A stretch of DNA of 64,000 bases from Tenderia sp965602225 (GCA_965602225.1 CBFCYE010000002.1:124001-188000), one strand, 5' to 3'; shown: positions 33,265 through 43,374, counted from the first letter of the stretch. Numbers and translations are program-made. The notes: generated from the letters alone by a model not told the origin.

Positions 33265-34052
33265 TGGAGTTCCCCGCCACCAAACTCATTTACAGCCGCC
33301 GTACAGATTTCCAGACCATCGAGATCAGCCAAAACCCTGAACTGCGTCTGTTACGCACAGACCATAGAGCAATACAAAGCGCCCTACTACGAAACAAACC
33401 TGAACAACTGGTGCTGCCCTATATGCAGGCCATGATGGCAGCCATGTTATTCCTGCCGTCACCCAAGCAGATTTTATTACTCGGCCTGGGTGGTGGTGAC
33501 ATGGTACGTCAGCTACATCATCAGCTGCCCTTGTCACAAATCACCGCAGTGGAGATTGATCCTGTCATCGCTGAGGTCAGTCGTGACTATTTTGAACTAC
33601 CTGATTCGAACAATGTAACAATCTGCATTAATGACGCAGCCAATTTCCTGCATCACGACGACCAATGCTATGAATTGATAATTGTTGATATCTATGGCGG
33701 TGAGGCAACGCTTGATCTGTTGAAAAACAAGCATTTCTATCAGCACTGTTATCAGAAGCTCACAGATGACGGCATGCTGACACTAAACCTGATCAGCAAC
33801 GATGCAGACCAATTCAAACAGATTCTATGGCTGATTCGACAGCAGTTTGATCATTCAACCCTGTGCCTGACCGTCGCCGGTCATCTCAATATAGTTATCT
33901 TTGCATTCAAAAAAAGGCCGTGCGAACTCAACCAGTCTGCCCTGTTAGAAAAGGCCGAACAGCTGAAACAACAATTTGGGCTGGATGTAAAAGAATGGGC
34001 AATACAACTGTTCTCCACCAACCCGACGGCTGATGGAGAACTGATATTCTGA
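33264..34052 (+). CDS. SpeE-like (spermidine synthase fold) methyltransferase
   Basis: The 262-residue Rossmann-fold protein has the nucleotide-binding glycine loop LLLGLGGGDMVRQL, the acidic EIDPVIAEV and the DIYGGEAT segment of spermidine-synthase-like proteins. The N-terminal beta domain of true spermidine synthases is shortened, so polyamine synthesis is not certain; a SAM-dependent methyltransferase is equally possible. Start GTG at 33264 overlaps the previous gene's stop by one base. Convergent with the small motility-type gene that follows. Confidence 0.75.
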   Translation: MEFPATKLIYSRRTDFQTIEISQNPELRLLRTDHRAIQSALLRNKPEQLVLPYMQAMMAAMLFLPSPKQILLLGLGGGDMVRQLHHQLPLSQITAVEIDPVIAEVSRDYFELPDSNNVTICINDAANFLHHDDQCYELIIVDIYGGEATLDLLKNKHFYQHCYQKLTDDGMLTLNLISNDADQFKQILWLIRQQFDHSTLCLTVAGHLNIVIFAFKKRPCELNQSALLEKAEQLKQQFGLDVKEWAIQLFSTNPTADGELIF

Positions 34053-34064
34053 AAACTTGACCGC

Positions 34065-34280
34065 CTAGGCGGTTACGTCAATATTGCGACCCATATGGGG
34101 AGGCAACTTCTCGGTTGGAATCTCCTGCGTTTGATGAACAACACTGCTAACTACCTCTTTAGCAGCTGTTTCATTAGTTGCTTTATCCTCCGCAGCCATA
34201 CCGATTGAGTCATTAGGCCTCTGATTATTAGCCTGACTCGCCTGATTTGCTGCTGGCGTCATTACACCGCTGATATCCAT
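34065..34280 (-). CDS. Small putative motility protein (YjfB-like)
   Basis: The 71-residue protein begins MDISGV, has a polar, low-complexity middle rich in Ala, Asn and Gln, and ends in LPPHMGRNIDVTA. A C-terminal proline/His-Gly-x-Asn-hydrophobic pattern like this occurs in the YjfB-like putative motility family, but similarity is short and the assignment is tentative. A TAGGAG site lies 8 bases before the ATG, and a sigma-28-type promoter lies upstream. The stop codon is inside the 14-base palindrome ACCGCCTAGGCGGT (34060-34073). Confidence 0.55.
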   Translation of the reverse strand: MDISGVMTPAANQASQANNQRPNDSIGMAAEDKATNETAAKEVVSSVVHQTQEIPTEKLPPHMGRNIDVTA

Positions 34281-34349
34281 ACTAAAACTCCTAAGTTTGG
34301 ACCCAACTTCCGCTGTGGGATCAAATACAAAAGCCTCTCTCCTATTTGG

Positions 34350-34377
34350 TTATCGGCAACAAAAGCAGCTGACTTTA
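34350..34377 (-). promoter_or_regulatory. Sigma-28-type promoter of the small motility gene
   Basis: On the minus strand, a perfect -10 GCCGATAA (34357-34350) lies 12 bases downstream of TAAAGTCA (34377-34370), which matches the -35 consensus at 6/8. The spacer is one base longer than the standard 11. The ATG is 70 bases downstream. Confidence 0.6.
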
Positions 34378-34394
34378 GCCTTGCTTTGCACTAT

Positions 34395-35762
34395 CTAAGT
34401 CCAGGGCAGCCACAACTGTATCTGCGCTCCACCCAGGCCAGCGCGTGAAATCCTCAATTTGCCGTTATAGAGCTCAACGATATCCTGCACCATGGCCAGC
34501 CCCAGGCCATGACCGCTGATCTGGCTATCCAGCCGACCGCCCCGAACCAATACTGTACCCAAGTCTTGTGCGTCTATCCCTGGGCCATCATCGCCAATTT
34601 CAATAATCAAACCCTGCGCAGATGAGTCGCCGAAAATATCACGCCGAATATTGATCTCAACCTGCTGCTTAGACCATTTGTAAGCGTTGTCGAGCAGATT
34701 GCCCAGCAACTCCATCATGTCGCCTTCCTGGCAACGAAACGCCAGCCCAGGCTCCAATTTTGTTCGACAACACACCCCTTTTTCGGCGTAGACCTTATCC
34801 AGAGCCTTGATGATTTTCTGTGTTATCGCCACTAGATCAACTGGTGCCATCAATGCCGTCCGCCCTGATGTAGCAGCCCGCTGCAACTGATACTGAACAA
34901 TCTGATCCATACGGTCGACCTGTTCATCGACACTGGAACGCAAACTTCTAACCGATGCCGAGTCGGCCTCCACCGCGCCACGCAGCACCGCCAGAGGCGT
35001 TTTAAGACTGTGAGCAAGGTCACCGAGACTGGTCTGATAACGTTCCTCATGCTCGGTATTGGTTCTAATCAGGGCATTCAAACTTTCAGTCAAACCACGT
35101 AACTCCTTGGGATAGTTACCCTGCAGGCGCAGATGTCGACCGCTCTCGATACCGCGCAAGTCCTCGGCCACCTTTCTCAAGGGTGCCAGGCCCCAGCGCA
35201 GAATCAAGGTCAACATCACCAGCAACACTAAGGTCACACCCGCCAGCCAACCCCACAGGCTGCGTCGAAATTCGACTTGCTGCCGGTCAAAACGGTTTAG
35301 GCTCTCCGCCACCACAAAGGTATAACCTTCATCGAACTGTTCCCGCTCACCCCAGGTCACTCCCAGGCTATAGACCAGCACCGGATCTGCTGTCGATGTA
35401 GTCATATATTGATAACGTGAGACACCGCGCCTCAAGCCAGTATGCACAGGAATAGTGAGCCCTTTCATTGATGGCGACGCCCAAACCACCAAACCATTAT
35501 TGGCGATGACCTTGGCATACAGTCCGGATTGTTCAGAAAAAAAACGCGGTTCAGGCAGGGCGTAAACAAGTCGCACCGTCCCGGCATCATCAATCTCTGC
35601 AGATGCAATCAGGGCATTCAGATGTACCTGCAGACGCTCCTTGAATGACTCTTCCGTATTGGCATGAAAGGAGCTTTCCAGTGTTAGCCCGGTAACGCCA
35701 AGAAAACCAAACAGAATAATACTGGCCGCAATCAACATACGACTGTTAATAGAAAGCGTCAC
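34395..35762 (-). CDS. PhoQ-like sensor histidine kinase
   Basis: The 455-residue membrane kinase has TM1 (about 10-30), a periplasmic sensor (about 31-165), TM2 (about 170-190), a HAMP-like linker, an H-box DLAHSLKTPLAVL near residue 250 and a GHKL ATPase with LLDNAYKWSK, DDGPGI and GHGLGLAM. The sensor region and overall length resemble PhoQ-type kinases. Start GTG at 35762 overlaps the regulator's stop by 4 bases, so the pair is co-translated. The ligand is unknown; the PhoQ name rests on family resemblance. Confidence 0.8.
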   Translation of the reverse strand: MTLSINSRMLIAASIILFGFLGVTGLTLESSFHANTEESFKERLQVHLNALIASAEIDDAGTVRLVYALPEPRFFSEQSGLYAKVIANNGLVVWASPSMKGLTIPVHTGLRRGVSRYQYMTTSTADPVLVYSLGVTWGEREQFDEGYTFVVAESLNRFDRQQVEFRRSLWGWLAGVTLVLLVMLTLILRWGLAPLRKVAEDLRGIESGRHLRLQGNYPKELRGLTESLNALIRTNTEHEERYQTSLGDLAHSLKTPLAVLRGAVEADSASVRSLRSSVDEQVDRMDQIVQYQLQRAATSGRTALMAPVDLVAITQKIIKALDKVYAEKGVCCRTKLEPGLAFRCQEGDMMELLGNLLDNAYKWSKQQVEINIRRDIFGDSSAQGLIIEIGDDGPGIDAQDLGTVLVRGGRLDSQISGHGLGLAMVQDIVELYNGKLRISRAGLGGAQIQLWLPWT

Positions 35763-36442
35763 ACACCATCCTGATGAAGGGAAAAACGATAACCCCGGCC
35801 ACGCAGCGTTTCAATCGGCTGCAAGACATTGTCAGGGTCGAGCTTGCGCCGCAGACGGCCGACGAATACCTCAATCACATTACTGTCACGATCAAAGTCC
35901 TGGTCATAGATATGTTCGGTCAGATCGACTTTCGATATCACCTTGCCGGCATTGACCATCAAATATTCAAGCACCTTGTATTCATAAGCGGTCAATTCCA
36001 GCGCTAAGCCATTCAACAACACCTGCTGGCTTGATGTATTCAGACTGATAGGCCCAAACACGATTTCAGGCCGGGACAAACCTGCCCCACGCCGCAACAG
36101 CGCCTTGACCCGCGCCACCAGCTCTTCAATATGAAAGGGTTTGACCAGATAATCATCAGCACCGGCATCCAGGCCATCAACCTTGTCCTGCCAGCGGCCA
36201 CGGGCGGTCAACAACAATACCGGGAAGCTCTTGCCACTACTGCGCAACTGTTGCAGTAATTCGATGCCAGAAAGTTTGGGCAGACCAATATCCACCACGG
36301 CGGCGTTGATAGGGTATTCCTTGGCCAGATAAAGCCCCTCTTCGCCATCGGCGGCCACATCCACCGCATAACCTTCATCCTTAAAGCGCCGCTGTAGCTG
36401 CTGCCTCAACTCTGCTTCATCTTCAACAATCAAAACGCGCAT
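35759..36442 (-). CDS. PhoP-like OmpR-family response regulator
   Basis: The 227-residue regulator has a receiver domain (about 1-115, acidic EDE near residue 7, phosphoacceptor Asp in VVDIGLPKLSGIEL, Lys in DDYLVKPFH) and a winged-helix DNA-binding domain (about 130-222, ending IETLRGRGYRF). The sequence pattern fits the PhoP group. It is the first gene of the two-component operon; its kinase follows with a 4-base overlap. No target genes can be named from this window. Confidence 0.85.
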   Translation of the reverse strand: MRVLIVEDEAELRQQLQRRFKDEGYAVDVAADGEEGLYLAKEYPINAAVVDIGLPKLSGIELLQQLRSSGKSFPVLLLTARGRWQDKVDGLDAGADDYLVKPFHIEELVARVKALLRRGAGLSRPEIVFGPISLNTSSQQVLLNGLALELTAYEYKVLEYLMVNAGKVISKVDLTEHIYDQDFDRDSNVIEVFVGRLRRKLDPDNVLQPIETLRGRGYRFSLHQDGV

Positions 36443-36526
36443 GAGCGTACCTAGAATGGAATTCTAATGAGAAATCAAGAATAACCGAAACAACTGACGG
36501 TTTGGAGTAAGTACAAAGAATAAAAA

Positions 36527-36570
36527 AGCCCCGAGCTACCGAGGGGGGGATTTCGGCACGGCCCGGGGCT
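36527..36570 (-). terminator. Terminator after the monoheme cytochrome c gene
   Basis: AGCCCCG (36527-36533) and CGGGGCT (36564-36570) form a 7-base GC-rich stem with an internal structured loop; on the minus strand a T-run (TTTTTT) follows. It lies 34 bases past the cytochrome stop codon. Confidence 0.75.
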
Positions 36571-36603
36571 AAAAGAAAGAACGTTGGTTCTTAGGTATTA
36601 CTG

Positions 36604-36915
36604 TTAGTGCAGGCCCATGATGAAGTCGGCCAGTTTCTCGATATTCCCATCAGAAACACGTGGTGAGTACGGAGGCATTGGCACACCACCTGTCACCGCA
36701 GTCCAGTTACCCTTGCTACCTTTCTTGATCGAGCTAATGATACGGGCGCGGTCTTTAACCTGTGCAGCAACGTCTTTCCATGCTGGACCAACAACTTTAG
36801 CTTCAACACTGTGACAAGCCAGACAGCCACTCTTCTTGGCCAGTTCAAGGTCAGCCATAGCAGGTGCAGCAACAAAGGCCGAAGCCAGAACTGCAGAAGC
36901 GATAATACGTTTCAT
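36604..36915 (-). CDS. Monoheme cytochrome c (c551/c552 type)
   Basis: The 103-residue periplasmic electron carrier has a signal peptide (about 1-21, ending AMA), then the mature protein with the heme site CLACH (31-35) and the Met ligand in GGVPMPPYSP. This is a small class I cytochrome like c551/c552. The start at 36915 is preferred over a longer in-frame start because of a strong GAGGAG site before it and the signal peptide. It could feed the cytochrome c peroxidase or terminal oxidases; partners are not shown by context. Confidence 0.88.
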   Translation of the reverse strand: MKRIIASAVLASAFVAAPAMADLELAKKSGCLACHSVEAKVVGPAWKDVAAQVKDRARIISSIKKGSKGNWTAVTGGVPMPPYSPRVSDGNIEKLADFIMGLH

Positions 36916-37053
36916 AATATTTCTCCTCATAGTCGTAATTCCCGGCCCTAATCCTTGCGGATGGGGCAAAACCCTTCAGGGTTGAACAAACCTTAGCTGA
37001 ACCAAGCTGAATAGCGGCTGAATGGGAAAATCATAAGAAAACAACAGCAATCA

Positions 37054-37082
37054 CCGCAGCTGTAGAAAAACTACTGCTGCGG
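37054..37082. terminator. Stem-loop after htpX
   Basis: CCGCAGC-T-GTAG and CTAC-T-GCTGCGG form a stem of 7 plus 4 base pairs around one T-T mismatch, with loop AAAAA. It lies 12 bases past the htpX stop. There is no T-run directly after it, so it may act as an mRNA-stabilising end more than as a classical terminator. Confidence 0.45.
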
Positions 37083-37093
37083 CAATAACTTAA

Positions 37094-37978
37094 CTAGGCA
37101 GAACGACGCAGTGCCTCGATTCGTTCATCCAGAGGCGGATGGCTCATGAACATTTTTTTGATACCACTACCAATGCCACCAGCAATGCCAAAAGCGGCCA
37201 ACTGATCCGGCAATACCGCAGGGGTTGTGCCCTGCTTGAGGCGCTCCAGCGCAGCAATCATCTTCTGCCGACCGGCCAGACTGGCGCCACCTTCATCGGC
37301 ACGGAATTCACGCTGACGGCTAAACCACATGACTATTGACGAAGCCAGGATACCCAACACAATCTCGGCAACAATGGTGGTAATCCAGAAGGCCGGACCG
37401 TGGCCACGTTCGTTCTTGAATACCACCCGGTCAACCGTATGACCAATCACCCGCGAGAGGAAGATAACAAAGGTGTTCACCACCCCCTGGATCAAGGTCA
37501 GTGTGACCATGTCACCGTTGGCCACATGGGCAATTTCATGCCCCAGCACGGCCTCAACCTCATCCTTGTCCATGTTCTGTAACAGACCATCGCTAACTGC
37601 CACCAGGGCCTTATTACGATTCATACCGGTGGCAAAGGCGTTGGGGGCCGGTGAGGGAAAAATTGCCACCTCGGGCATGCCGATGCCAGCACGCTCAGCC
37701 TGACTTTTAACCGTCGCAACCAACCAGCGTTCGATTTCATTGGCTGGCTGTTCAATCACCTTGGCACCGGTAGTGCGCTTGGCCATCCACTTGGAAATCG
37801 CCAGCGAAATAAAGGAACCACCAAAACCGAATACTGCAGCAAAGAGCAGCAGCGAATTCAAGTTCAGGTCAACTCCCTGTGCATCAAGAAAACCTTCAAA
37901 CCCCAGCAGCCGCAGTGAAATACTCAACACCACAATAATCGCCAGGTTAGTGGCCAAAAATAGAAATATACGTTTCAT
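37094..37978 (-). CDS. htpX: HtpX, membrane zinc metalloprotease
   Basis: HtpX is an inner-membrane quality-control protease induced by envelope stress. The 294-residue protein has membrane segments near the N-terminus (about 4-60) and in the middle (about 160-215), the zinc motif HEIAH in [13 protein letters not shown] (about 143-147), and the FRADEGGA segment with the third ligand. GGAGG precedes the ATG. It diverges from the SulP gene. Confidence 0.95.
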   Translation of the reverse strand: MKRIFLFLATNLAIIVVLSISLRLLGFEGFLDAQGVDLNLNSLLLFAAVFGFGGSFISLAISKWMAKRTTGAKVIEQPANEIERWLVATVKSQAERAGIGMPEVAIFPSPAPNAFATGMNRNKALVAVSDGLLQNMDKDEVEAVLGHEIAHVANGDMVTLTLIQGVVNTFVIFLSRVIGHTVDRVVFKNERGHGPAFWITTIVAEIVLGILASSIVMWFSRQREFRADEGGASLAGRQKMIAALERLKQGTTPAVLPDQLAAFGIAGGIGSGIKKMFMSHPPLDERIEALRRSA

Positions 37979-38162
37979 CTATCCTCCAAACAAAAACAAC
38001 CCGCCATCGTGGGCGGTATCGGCTTGTATGATGGGGCCACACAATAAAAGTTCAAGCCAATAACAGCAATCCCCGGCATAACAAGGCTGAAGTCTGGCGC
38101 CAAACAACCGATATACCTTTATAACTACTAAAAAAGTATATCCGGCACATTACTGGAGTTTC

Positions 38163-39935
38163 ATGGAAAGAGAGCAGGCCCAGGCAAAAATATCCTTTAC
38201 TCCGCGCCCCTATCAGGGCTGGTGGCACAAACTTAGCAAAAAAACACTTCACCATGACCTGTACGCTGGACTGACCGGCGCCGTCATCGTCCTGCCCCAA
38301 AGCGTGGCCCTGGCCCTGCTGGCAGGGTTGCCGGTGGAATACGGTCTCTACACGGCTATCGTTCCGGTCATCATCGCCGCCCTGTTCGGCTCATCTTTTC
38401 ACCTGATGTCTGGCCCGACCACAGCGATTTCCATTGTCGTCTTCACCACCATCGCCCCACTGGCGGAACCCGGCAGCAGCAGCTACATCAGTCTGGTTTT
38501 GACCCTGACCCTGGCGGCCGGACTTTTCCAGCTGGCCCTGGGGCTGGCGCGCATGGGCGCTTTGGTCAACTTCATCTCACACACCGTGATTGTTGGTTTT
38601 ACCGCCGGCGCCGCTATTCTGGTAATTACCAGCCAGCTGAAACACATCTTTGGGGTCTGGCTACCGCGCGATCAAAGCTTTTTAAATATCTGGAGCCAGC
38701 TGATAGAAAAGCTGCCGCAGTGGGATCTATACGCCATTGCCATCACCATCATCACCATCATCATCGCAGTCCTGGCTAACAGAGTAATACCCCGCTGGCC
38801 CGGCCTGTTACTGGCCATGATCGTGGCCAGCTTGCTTGCTCAGGCTGTGGGTGGCGAGGCCAGCGGCATTAAATTAGTAGGCGCTCTGCCCTCTAACCTG
38901 CCGCCCCTATCCGTACCCGACTTCTCATTGGAAACCTGGCAACAAATCACCTCCGGCGCCCTGGCCATTGCCATCCTCGGCTTGATGGAGGCGGTCTCGA
39001 TTGCCCGCAACATCTCCCACAAGAGTCACCAGCTGCATAACGCCAACCAGGAATTCATTGGCCAGGGCCTTTCAAATATCATCGGCAGCTTCTTTTCCAG
39101 TTACGCCTCATCCGGCTCTTTTACCCGTTCGGCCCTCAATTACAACGCCGGAGCCAAAACACCGATGGCAGCAGTATTCAGCGCCATTGGTGTGGCCATC
39201 ATCCTGCTCACAGCCGCATCCCTGGCCGCCTACCTGCCAATTGCCGCCATGGCCGGCATTCTGTTGCTGGTGGCCTATAAGCTGGTGGATTTCCGCGCCA
39301 TCAAGACCATACTCATCACCAGCCGTACCGATGCCGCCGTGCTGGCAACAACATTTTTTGCGACGGTTTTTGTCGAGCTGACCTTCGCCATCTATGTTGG
39401 CGTAATGCTATCGCTAATCCTGCATCTGATTCGTATCTCGCACCCCAATATTGTCAGCCGCACCCCCGACCCCGAACACCGTAATCGCCGCTTCACCAGC
39501 AACGGCCTGACCAACCAGGACTGCCCACAGCTGAAAATCATCCGCATTGACGGTTCGGTCTTTTTTGGCTCGGTTAGCGATATCGAAGCAGCCCTGCATC
39601 ACATAGGCAATCACAGTTCGGCTCAAAACAGGGTTCTGATTATTTGTAGCGGGATAAACCTTATTGATGTCAGCGGTGCGGAATTATTAAAACGTGAAGC
39701 CAGTCGACGCCGCGGTTTTGGTGGCGCCCTCTATCTCTGCAGCGTCAAACCCGGCGTCAGAGAGTTATTGGATAAGGGGGGTTATCTCGACCAAATTGGC
39801 AGAGAAAACATCTTTCAAAGCAAGGCCAGTGCGATTCGCAAGATTTATAAACAACTGGATGAAGAGCGCTGCAAGCAATGCAGCGCCCGTATCTTCAAAG
39901 AGTGCCCATCAATAGATGATAAAGGCAGCAGCTAA
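38163..39935 (+). CDS. SulP-family sulfate/anion permease with STAS domain
   Basis: The 590-residue protein has about 10-12 membrane segments (about residues 30-425), including the SulP signature region VLPQSVALALLAGLPVEYGLY, and a C-terminal STAS domain (about 445-550, DVSGAELLKREASRR). The extreme C-terminus has three closely spaced cysteines (CKQCSARIFKEC), which is not part of the STAS fold and could bind metal. Likely substrates are sulfate or bicarbonate. GGAG precedes the ATG. The stop directly abuts the convergent parC stop with no space between. Confidence 0.88.
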   Translation: MEREQAQAKISFTPRPYQGWWHKLSKKTLHHDLYAGLTGAVIVLPQSVALALLAGLPVEYGLYTAIVPVIIAALFGSSFHLMSGPTTAISIVVFTTIAPLAEPGSSSYISLVLTLTLAAGLFQLALGLARMGALVNFISHTVIVGFTAGAAILVITSQLKHIFGVWLPRDQSFLNIWSQLIEKLPQWDLYAIAITIITIIIAVLANRVIPRWPGLLLAMIVASLLAQAVGGEASGIKLVGALPSNLPPLSVPDFSLETWQQITSGALAIAILGLMEAVSIARNISHKSHQLHNANQEFIGQGLSNIIGSFFSSYASSGSFTRSALNYNAGAKTPMAAVFSAIGVAIILLTAASLAAYLPIAAMAGILLLVAYKLVDFRAIKTILITSRTDAAVLATTFFATVFVELTFAIYVGVMLSLILHLIRISHPNIVSRTPDPEHRNRRFTSNGLTNQDCPQLKIIRIDGSVFFGSVSDIEAALHHIGNHSSAQNRVLIICSGINLIDVSGAELLKREASRRRGFGGALYLCSVKPGVRELLDKGGYLDQIGRENIFQSKASAIRKIYKQLDEERCKQCSARIFKECPSIDDKGSS

Positions 39936-42194
39936 CTACTTATCTTCCACCCGAGCCAAATCAACCTTCTGAAAGCCGCGTGGCAGTTTATTACCACGAC
40001 GACCTCGTTCACCGAGATAATTTTCCATATCCGCAAGTTTCAAACTGATATGACGTTGACCACAATACAGCGTCAGCTTCTGCCCCGGCGAGACACTATT
40101 AATGGCGGTCGCATACTCCTCACGACTAACTACACGGGCAGAAGGAATAGCAATAATCTTATTGCCCTTACCTTTGCTCAACTCAGGCAGTTCAGCTAAA
40201 GGAAAGGCCAACATCCGCCCTTCCGTAGTGATGGCTGTCACCATCGCCGTGGCCATATCTTTGATTCGAGTCGGCGGCAATACCCTCGCCCCCTTGGGCA
40301 CATTCAAGATCGCTTTACCGTTTTTATTCTTGGCCATCAGATCGCCGAGCTTGGTCACAAAACCATAACCGGCATCCGAAGCCAGCAGATAATGATCACT
40401 CTCTGCGCCCATAATCACCGCCACGAAAGTGGCACCCGCCGCGGGTTTCAGGCGTCCGGTCAAGGGTTCACCCTGACCACGTGCCGACGGCAAGGTATGG
40501 GCCAGCACGGCATAACAACGGCCGGTTGAATCGATGAATACCGCCAGCTGGTTACTGCGGCCGCAAGCGGCTGATAGAAAACCATCACCCGCCTTGTAGT
40601 TCATGGCGGCGGGATCAACCTCATGGCCCTTGGCGGAACGCACCCAGCCCTTTTCAGACAACACCACGGTCACAGCCTCAGCCGGAGTCAAGGCCGACTC
40701 ATCCATCGCTTCAGCGGCATTACGGGCAACAATCGGCGAACGGCGATCATCGCCATATTTCTCGGCATCGGCCAGCAGCTCATTACGGATCAGAGTCTTC
40801 ATACGCTGTTTGGAACCAAGGGTCTTCTCCAGCTTGTCTCGCTCATTGGCCAGCTCTTCCTGCTCGGCCTTGATCTTCATCTCTTCAAGGCGAGCCAATT
40901 GGCGCAACTTGGTGTCGAGAATGTAATCGGCCTGCTCTTCAGTCAGGGCAAAGCGCTTCATTAATACTTTTTTAGGTTCATCCTCAGTCCGGACAATGTG
41001 GATCACTTCATCCAGATTGAGGAAGGCGATCAATAAACCGTCCAACAGGTGCAAACGACGATTGACCTTGTCGAGGCGATATTGCAGACGACGTCGAACA
41101 GTCTCAGTACGGAAGACCAGCCACTCCTGCAACATCATCAGCAGGCTCTTGACCTGTGGTTTACCGTCGATACCGATGACATTGAAATTGACGCGGTAGG
41201 TACGTTCCAGATCGGTAGAGGCAAACAGATGTAACATCAGCGCCTCAATATCGACACGGTTTGAACGTGGCGTAATCACCAACCGGGTTGGGTTCTCATG
41301 GTCAGACTCATCACGCAGGTCTTCCACCATCGGCAGCTTCTTGGCATTCATCTGCGCGGCAATCTGTTCCAGCACCTTGGCGCCGGAGACCTGATGCGGC
41401 AGCGCCGTGATGATGACATCGCCCTCCTCACGTTCATAGACGGCACGCATGCGAACACTACCGTTGCCGGTCTGATACATCTTTTCAATATCGGCACGCG
41501 GGGTGATGATCTCGGCCTCGGTGGGGTAATCCGGCCCCTGAATATGCTCACACAAGACACTGACATCGGACTTGGGCTCATCCAGCAGGCGGATACAGGC
41601 GCTAACCACCTCGCGCATGTTATGCGGCGGGATATCAGTAGACATGCCGACAGCGATGCCGGTGGTGCCGTTAAGCAGCACATTAGGCACACGGGCCGGC
41701 AACACTGACGGTTCTTCCAGGGTGCCATCAAAATTGGGCGACCAATCCACTGTGCCCTGGCCCACTTCGCTGAGCAGCAACTCGGAGTAAGGCGTCAGGC
41801 GAGATTCGGTATAACGCATCGCCGCAAAGGATTTAGGGTCATCAGGCGCACCCCAGTTACCCTGGCCATCGACGTAGGCATAACGGGTAGAAAACGGCTG
41901 CGCCATCAACACCATCGCCTCATAACAGGCTGAATCACCGTGGGGGTGGAACTTACCCAACACGTCACCAACGGTACGGGCCGATTTTTTGAATTTGGCC
42001 GAGGCCGTCAGGCCCAGCTCCGACATGGCATAAACAATGCGTCGCTGTACCGGCTTCAGACCATCGCCGACATGAGGCAAGGCCCGGTCGAGGATGACGT
42101 ACATGGAATAGTCGAGATAGGCCTTTTCGGTAAAGGTCTTGAGCGGGAGCTGCTCGATGCCCTGATCCTGGCGTGGTAGATCTGTATCACTCAT
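39936..42194 (-). CDS. parC: DNA topoisomerase IV subunit A
   Basis: ParC, with ParE, decatenates replicated chromosomes. The 752-residue protein has the breakage-reunion domain with [17 protein letters not shown] (the quinolone-resistance region, Ser and Glu both wild-type) and the catalytic Tyr in [11 protein letters not shown], and a C-terminal beta-pinwheel-type domain (about 500-745). Its partner parE lies 5.3 kb away on the same strand, beyond the cytochrome operon. The stop abuts the convergent SulP gene. Confidence 0.96.
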   Translation of the reverse strand: MSDTDLPRQDQGIEQLPLKTFTEKAYLDYSMYVILDRALPHVGDGLKPVQRRIVYAMSELGLTASAKFKKSARTVGDVLGKFHPHGDSACYEAMVLMAQPFSTRYAYVDGQGNWGAPDDPKSFAAMRYTESRLTPYSELLLSEVGQGTVDWSPNFDGTLEEPSVLPARVPNVLLNGTTGIAVGMSTDIPPHNMREVVSACIRLLDEPKSDVSVLCEHIQGPDYPTEAEIITPRADIEKMYQTGNGSVRMRAVYEREEGDVIITALPHQVSGAKVLEQIAAQMNAKKLPMVEDLRDESDHENPTRLVITPRSNRVDIEALMLHLFASTDLERTYRVNFNVIGIDGKPQVKSLLMMLQEWLVFRTETVRRRLQYRLDKVNRRLHLLDGLLIAFLNLDEVIHIVRTEDEPKKVLMKRFALTEEQADYILDTKLRQLARLEEMKIKAEQEELANERDKLEKTLGSKQRMKTLIRNELLADAEKYGDDRRSPIVARNAAEAMDESALTPAEAVTVVLSEKGWVRSAKGHEVDPAAMNYKAGDGFLSAACGRSNQLAVFIDSTGRCYAVLAHTLPSARGQGEPLTGRLKPAAGATFVAVIMGAESDHYLLASDAGYGFVTKLGDLMAKNKNGKAILNVPKGARVLPPTRIKDMATAMVTAITTEGRMLAFPLAELPELSKGKGNKIIAIPSARVVSREEYATAINSVSPGQKLTLYCGQRHISLKLADMENYLGERGRRGNKLPRGFQKVDLARVEDK

Positions 42195-42553
42195 TCATTG
42201 CTGCCTGCGGCTTACTTCAAAGCGGAACATTATTACAGAGTCGAGCCATTGCCGGAAGTGGTGTCGTCATAGCAGCCAAAAACAAATGAGGCCGGACCCA
42301 CCCTTGGCAAACCCGGCTCCGGCAAAGCGCTGCGAAACAGCCTACTTTACTATGAGCACCTCAACATGTTCGGTTATCTGAACGACCTACAGCAGCACAG
42401 TTATCTGCAACCGGAGCGTCCGGCCCATAACATTGCCCCCGCCATCATGGGCCGGACTGGACTATACGGCTCGCTCCTGGCCAAACGACAGTTGAAACGA
42501 GGCTTGCGCACAGGTTTGCCTTTCCATAACCACAGGCATGAAATCACCAAAAC
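42195..42553. other. Gene-free stretch between parC and the diheme cytochrome gene
   Basis: No recognised gene. On the plus strand a frame stays open from about 42285 to 42617, but its translation matches no family I know, it has no ribosome-binding site, and it runs through the terminator at 42554-42586. It may be chance or decayed coding sequence. The parC promoter should lie at the left edge, but no clear motif is seen. Confidence 0.5.
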
Positions 42554-42586
42554 GAAAAAAAGGGATGGCAAGCCATCCCTTTTTTC
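42554..42586 (-). terminator. Terminator of the peroxidase-cytochrome operon
   Basis: AAAAAAGGGATGGC and GCCATCCCTTTTTT form a perfect 14-base stem with a 2-base loop, 19 bases past the stop of the last diheme cytochrome gene. The A- and T-runs allow termination in either direction. Confidence 0.88.
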
Positions 42587-42604
42587 TAACATTAAAATCC
42601 GAAA

Positions 42605-43342
42605 TCACTCCGGATAAGGCACTACCAGGATGCTACGCAGATATGAGACCACATCATCAATCTCATCCTCATTCAGCTCCATGCCCCAGATAGGCATCAC
42701 CGAAGAACGGCCCATGGCTTCACCGCCCATGGTAATGATCATCTTTTTGTAGACGTCATTTTTGTCGCTACGGGTCAGGTCTGCTGGTGGCGGATCAAAC
42801 AACACCGAGGCCCGGCCCATGCCATCGCCATTTACACCGTGGCAGAGAATACAGTTGGTTTTGAACACCACCTCACCTCGACTTTGCGGGTCAGTCACCA
42901 TGGAGAGATACATCACCAGATCTTCGGCCTGCTCGTCTGAAAGCTCATCCTTCCAGGCCGGCATAAACTTGGAACGATGCACAGCAGGACCACCGTCCAT
43001 GACAATTTTCTTGAAAAACTCAGGCGTCTGCTTGTTGATCTTCATCGATAAACCTTCACCGACCGTGGTGATGGCATCACCATCCGCCTTCTCACCATGA
43101 CACAACACACAATAGGTTTTATAAACCAGACTACCTCGCACTGCCTGTTTTAGCTTACCCCGAGCATGTTTCATTACTTTTCGGATTTGCTTGCGCGACT
43201 CGCGCATCTCTTTCTTGGCCTGCGCCAACTCATCTTCAGTAGCAGCAAAACTTTGACCAACTGGCGCAGCCATAGACAGCACACCCAACAGCACAGCGGA
43301 AAAAATCGCTGAATTTATTACACCCCTTTTCGCCTTAAACAT
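42605..43342 (-). CDS. Diheme cytochrome c (copy 2)
   Basis: The 245-residue periplasmic protein has a signal peptide (about 1-34), a charged helical stretch, and two cytochrome c domains with heme sites CVLCH and CILCH, each followed by a candidate Met ligand (SKFMPAW and SSVMPIW). It is a close paralogue of the next-upstream gene over the whole heme region (shared DPPPADLTRSDKNDVYKKMI), so the pair arose by tandem duplication. The start MFKAKRG at 43342 has an AAAGGA site; a GTG at 43378 would overlap the previous gene. Likely an electron carrier for the peroxidase in this operon. Confidence 0.85.
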   Translation of the reverse strand: MFKAKRGVINSAIFSAVLLGVLSMAAPVGQSFAATEDELAQAKKEMRESRKQIRKVMKHARGKLKQAVRGSLVYKTYCVLCHGEKADGDAITTVGEGLSMKINKQTPEFFKKIVMDGGPAVHRSKFMPAWKDELSDEQAEDLVMYLSMVTDPQSRGEVVFKTNCILCHGVNGDGMGRASVLFDPPPADLTRSDKNDVYKKMIITMGGEAMGRSSVMPIWGMELNEDEIDDVVSYLRSILVVPYPE

Positions 43343-43374
43343 AAAACAATCCTTTAATAATCTGACGAAGACCA

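Noticed and set aside
42366..42617. Plus-strand open frame of 83 codons between parC and the diheme cytochrome gene
   Set aside because: No ribosome-binding site, runs through a strong terminator and matches no family I know; kept only as a possible decayed fragment.
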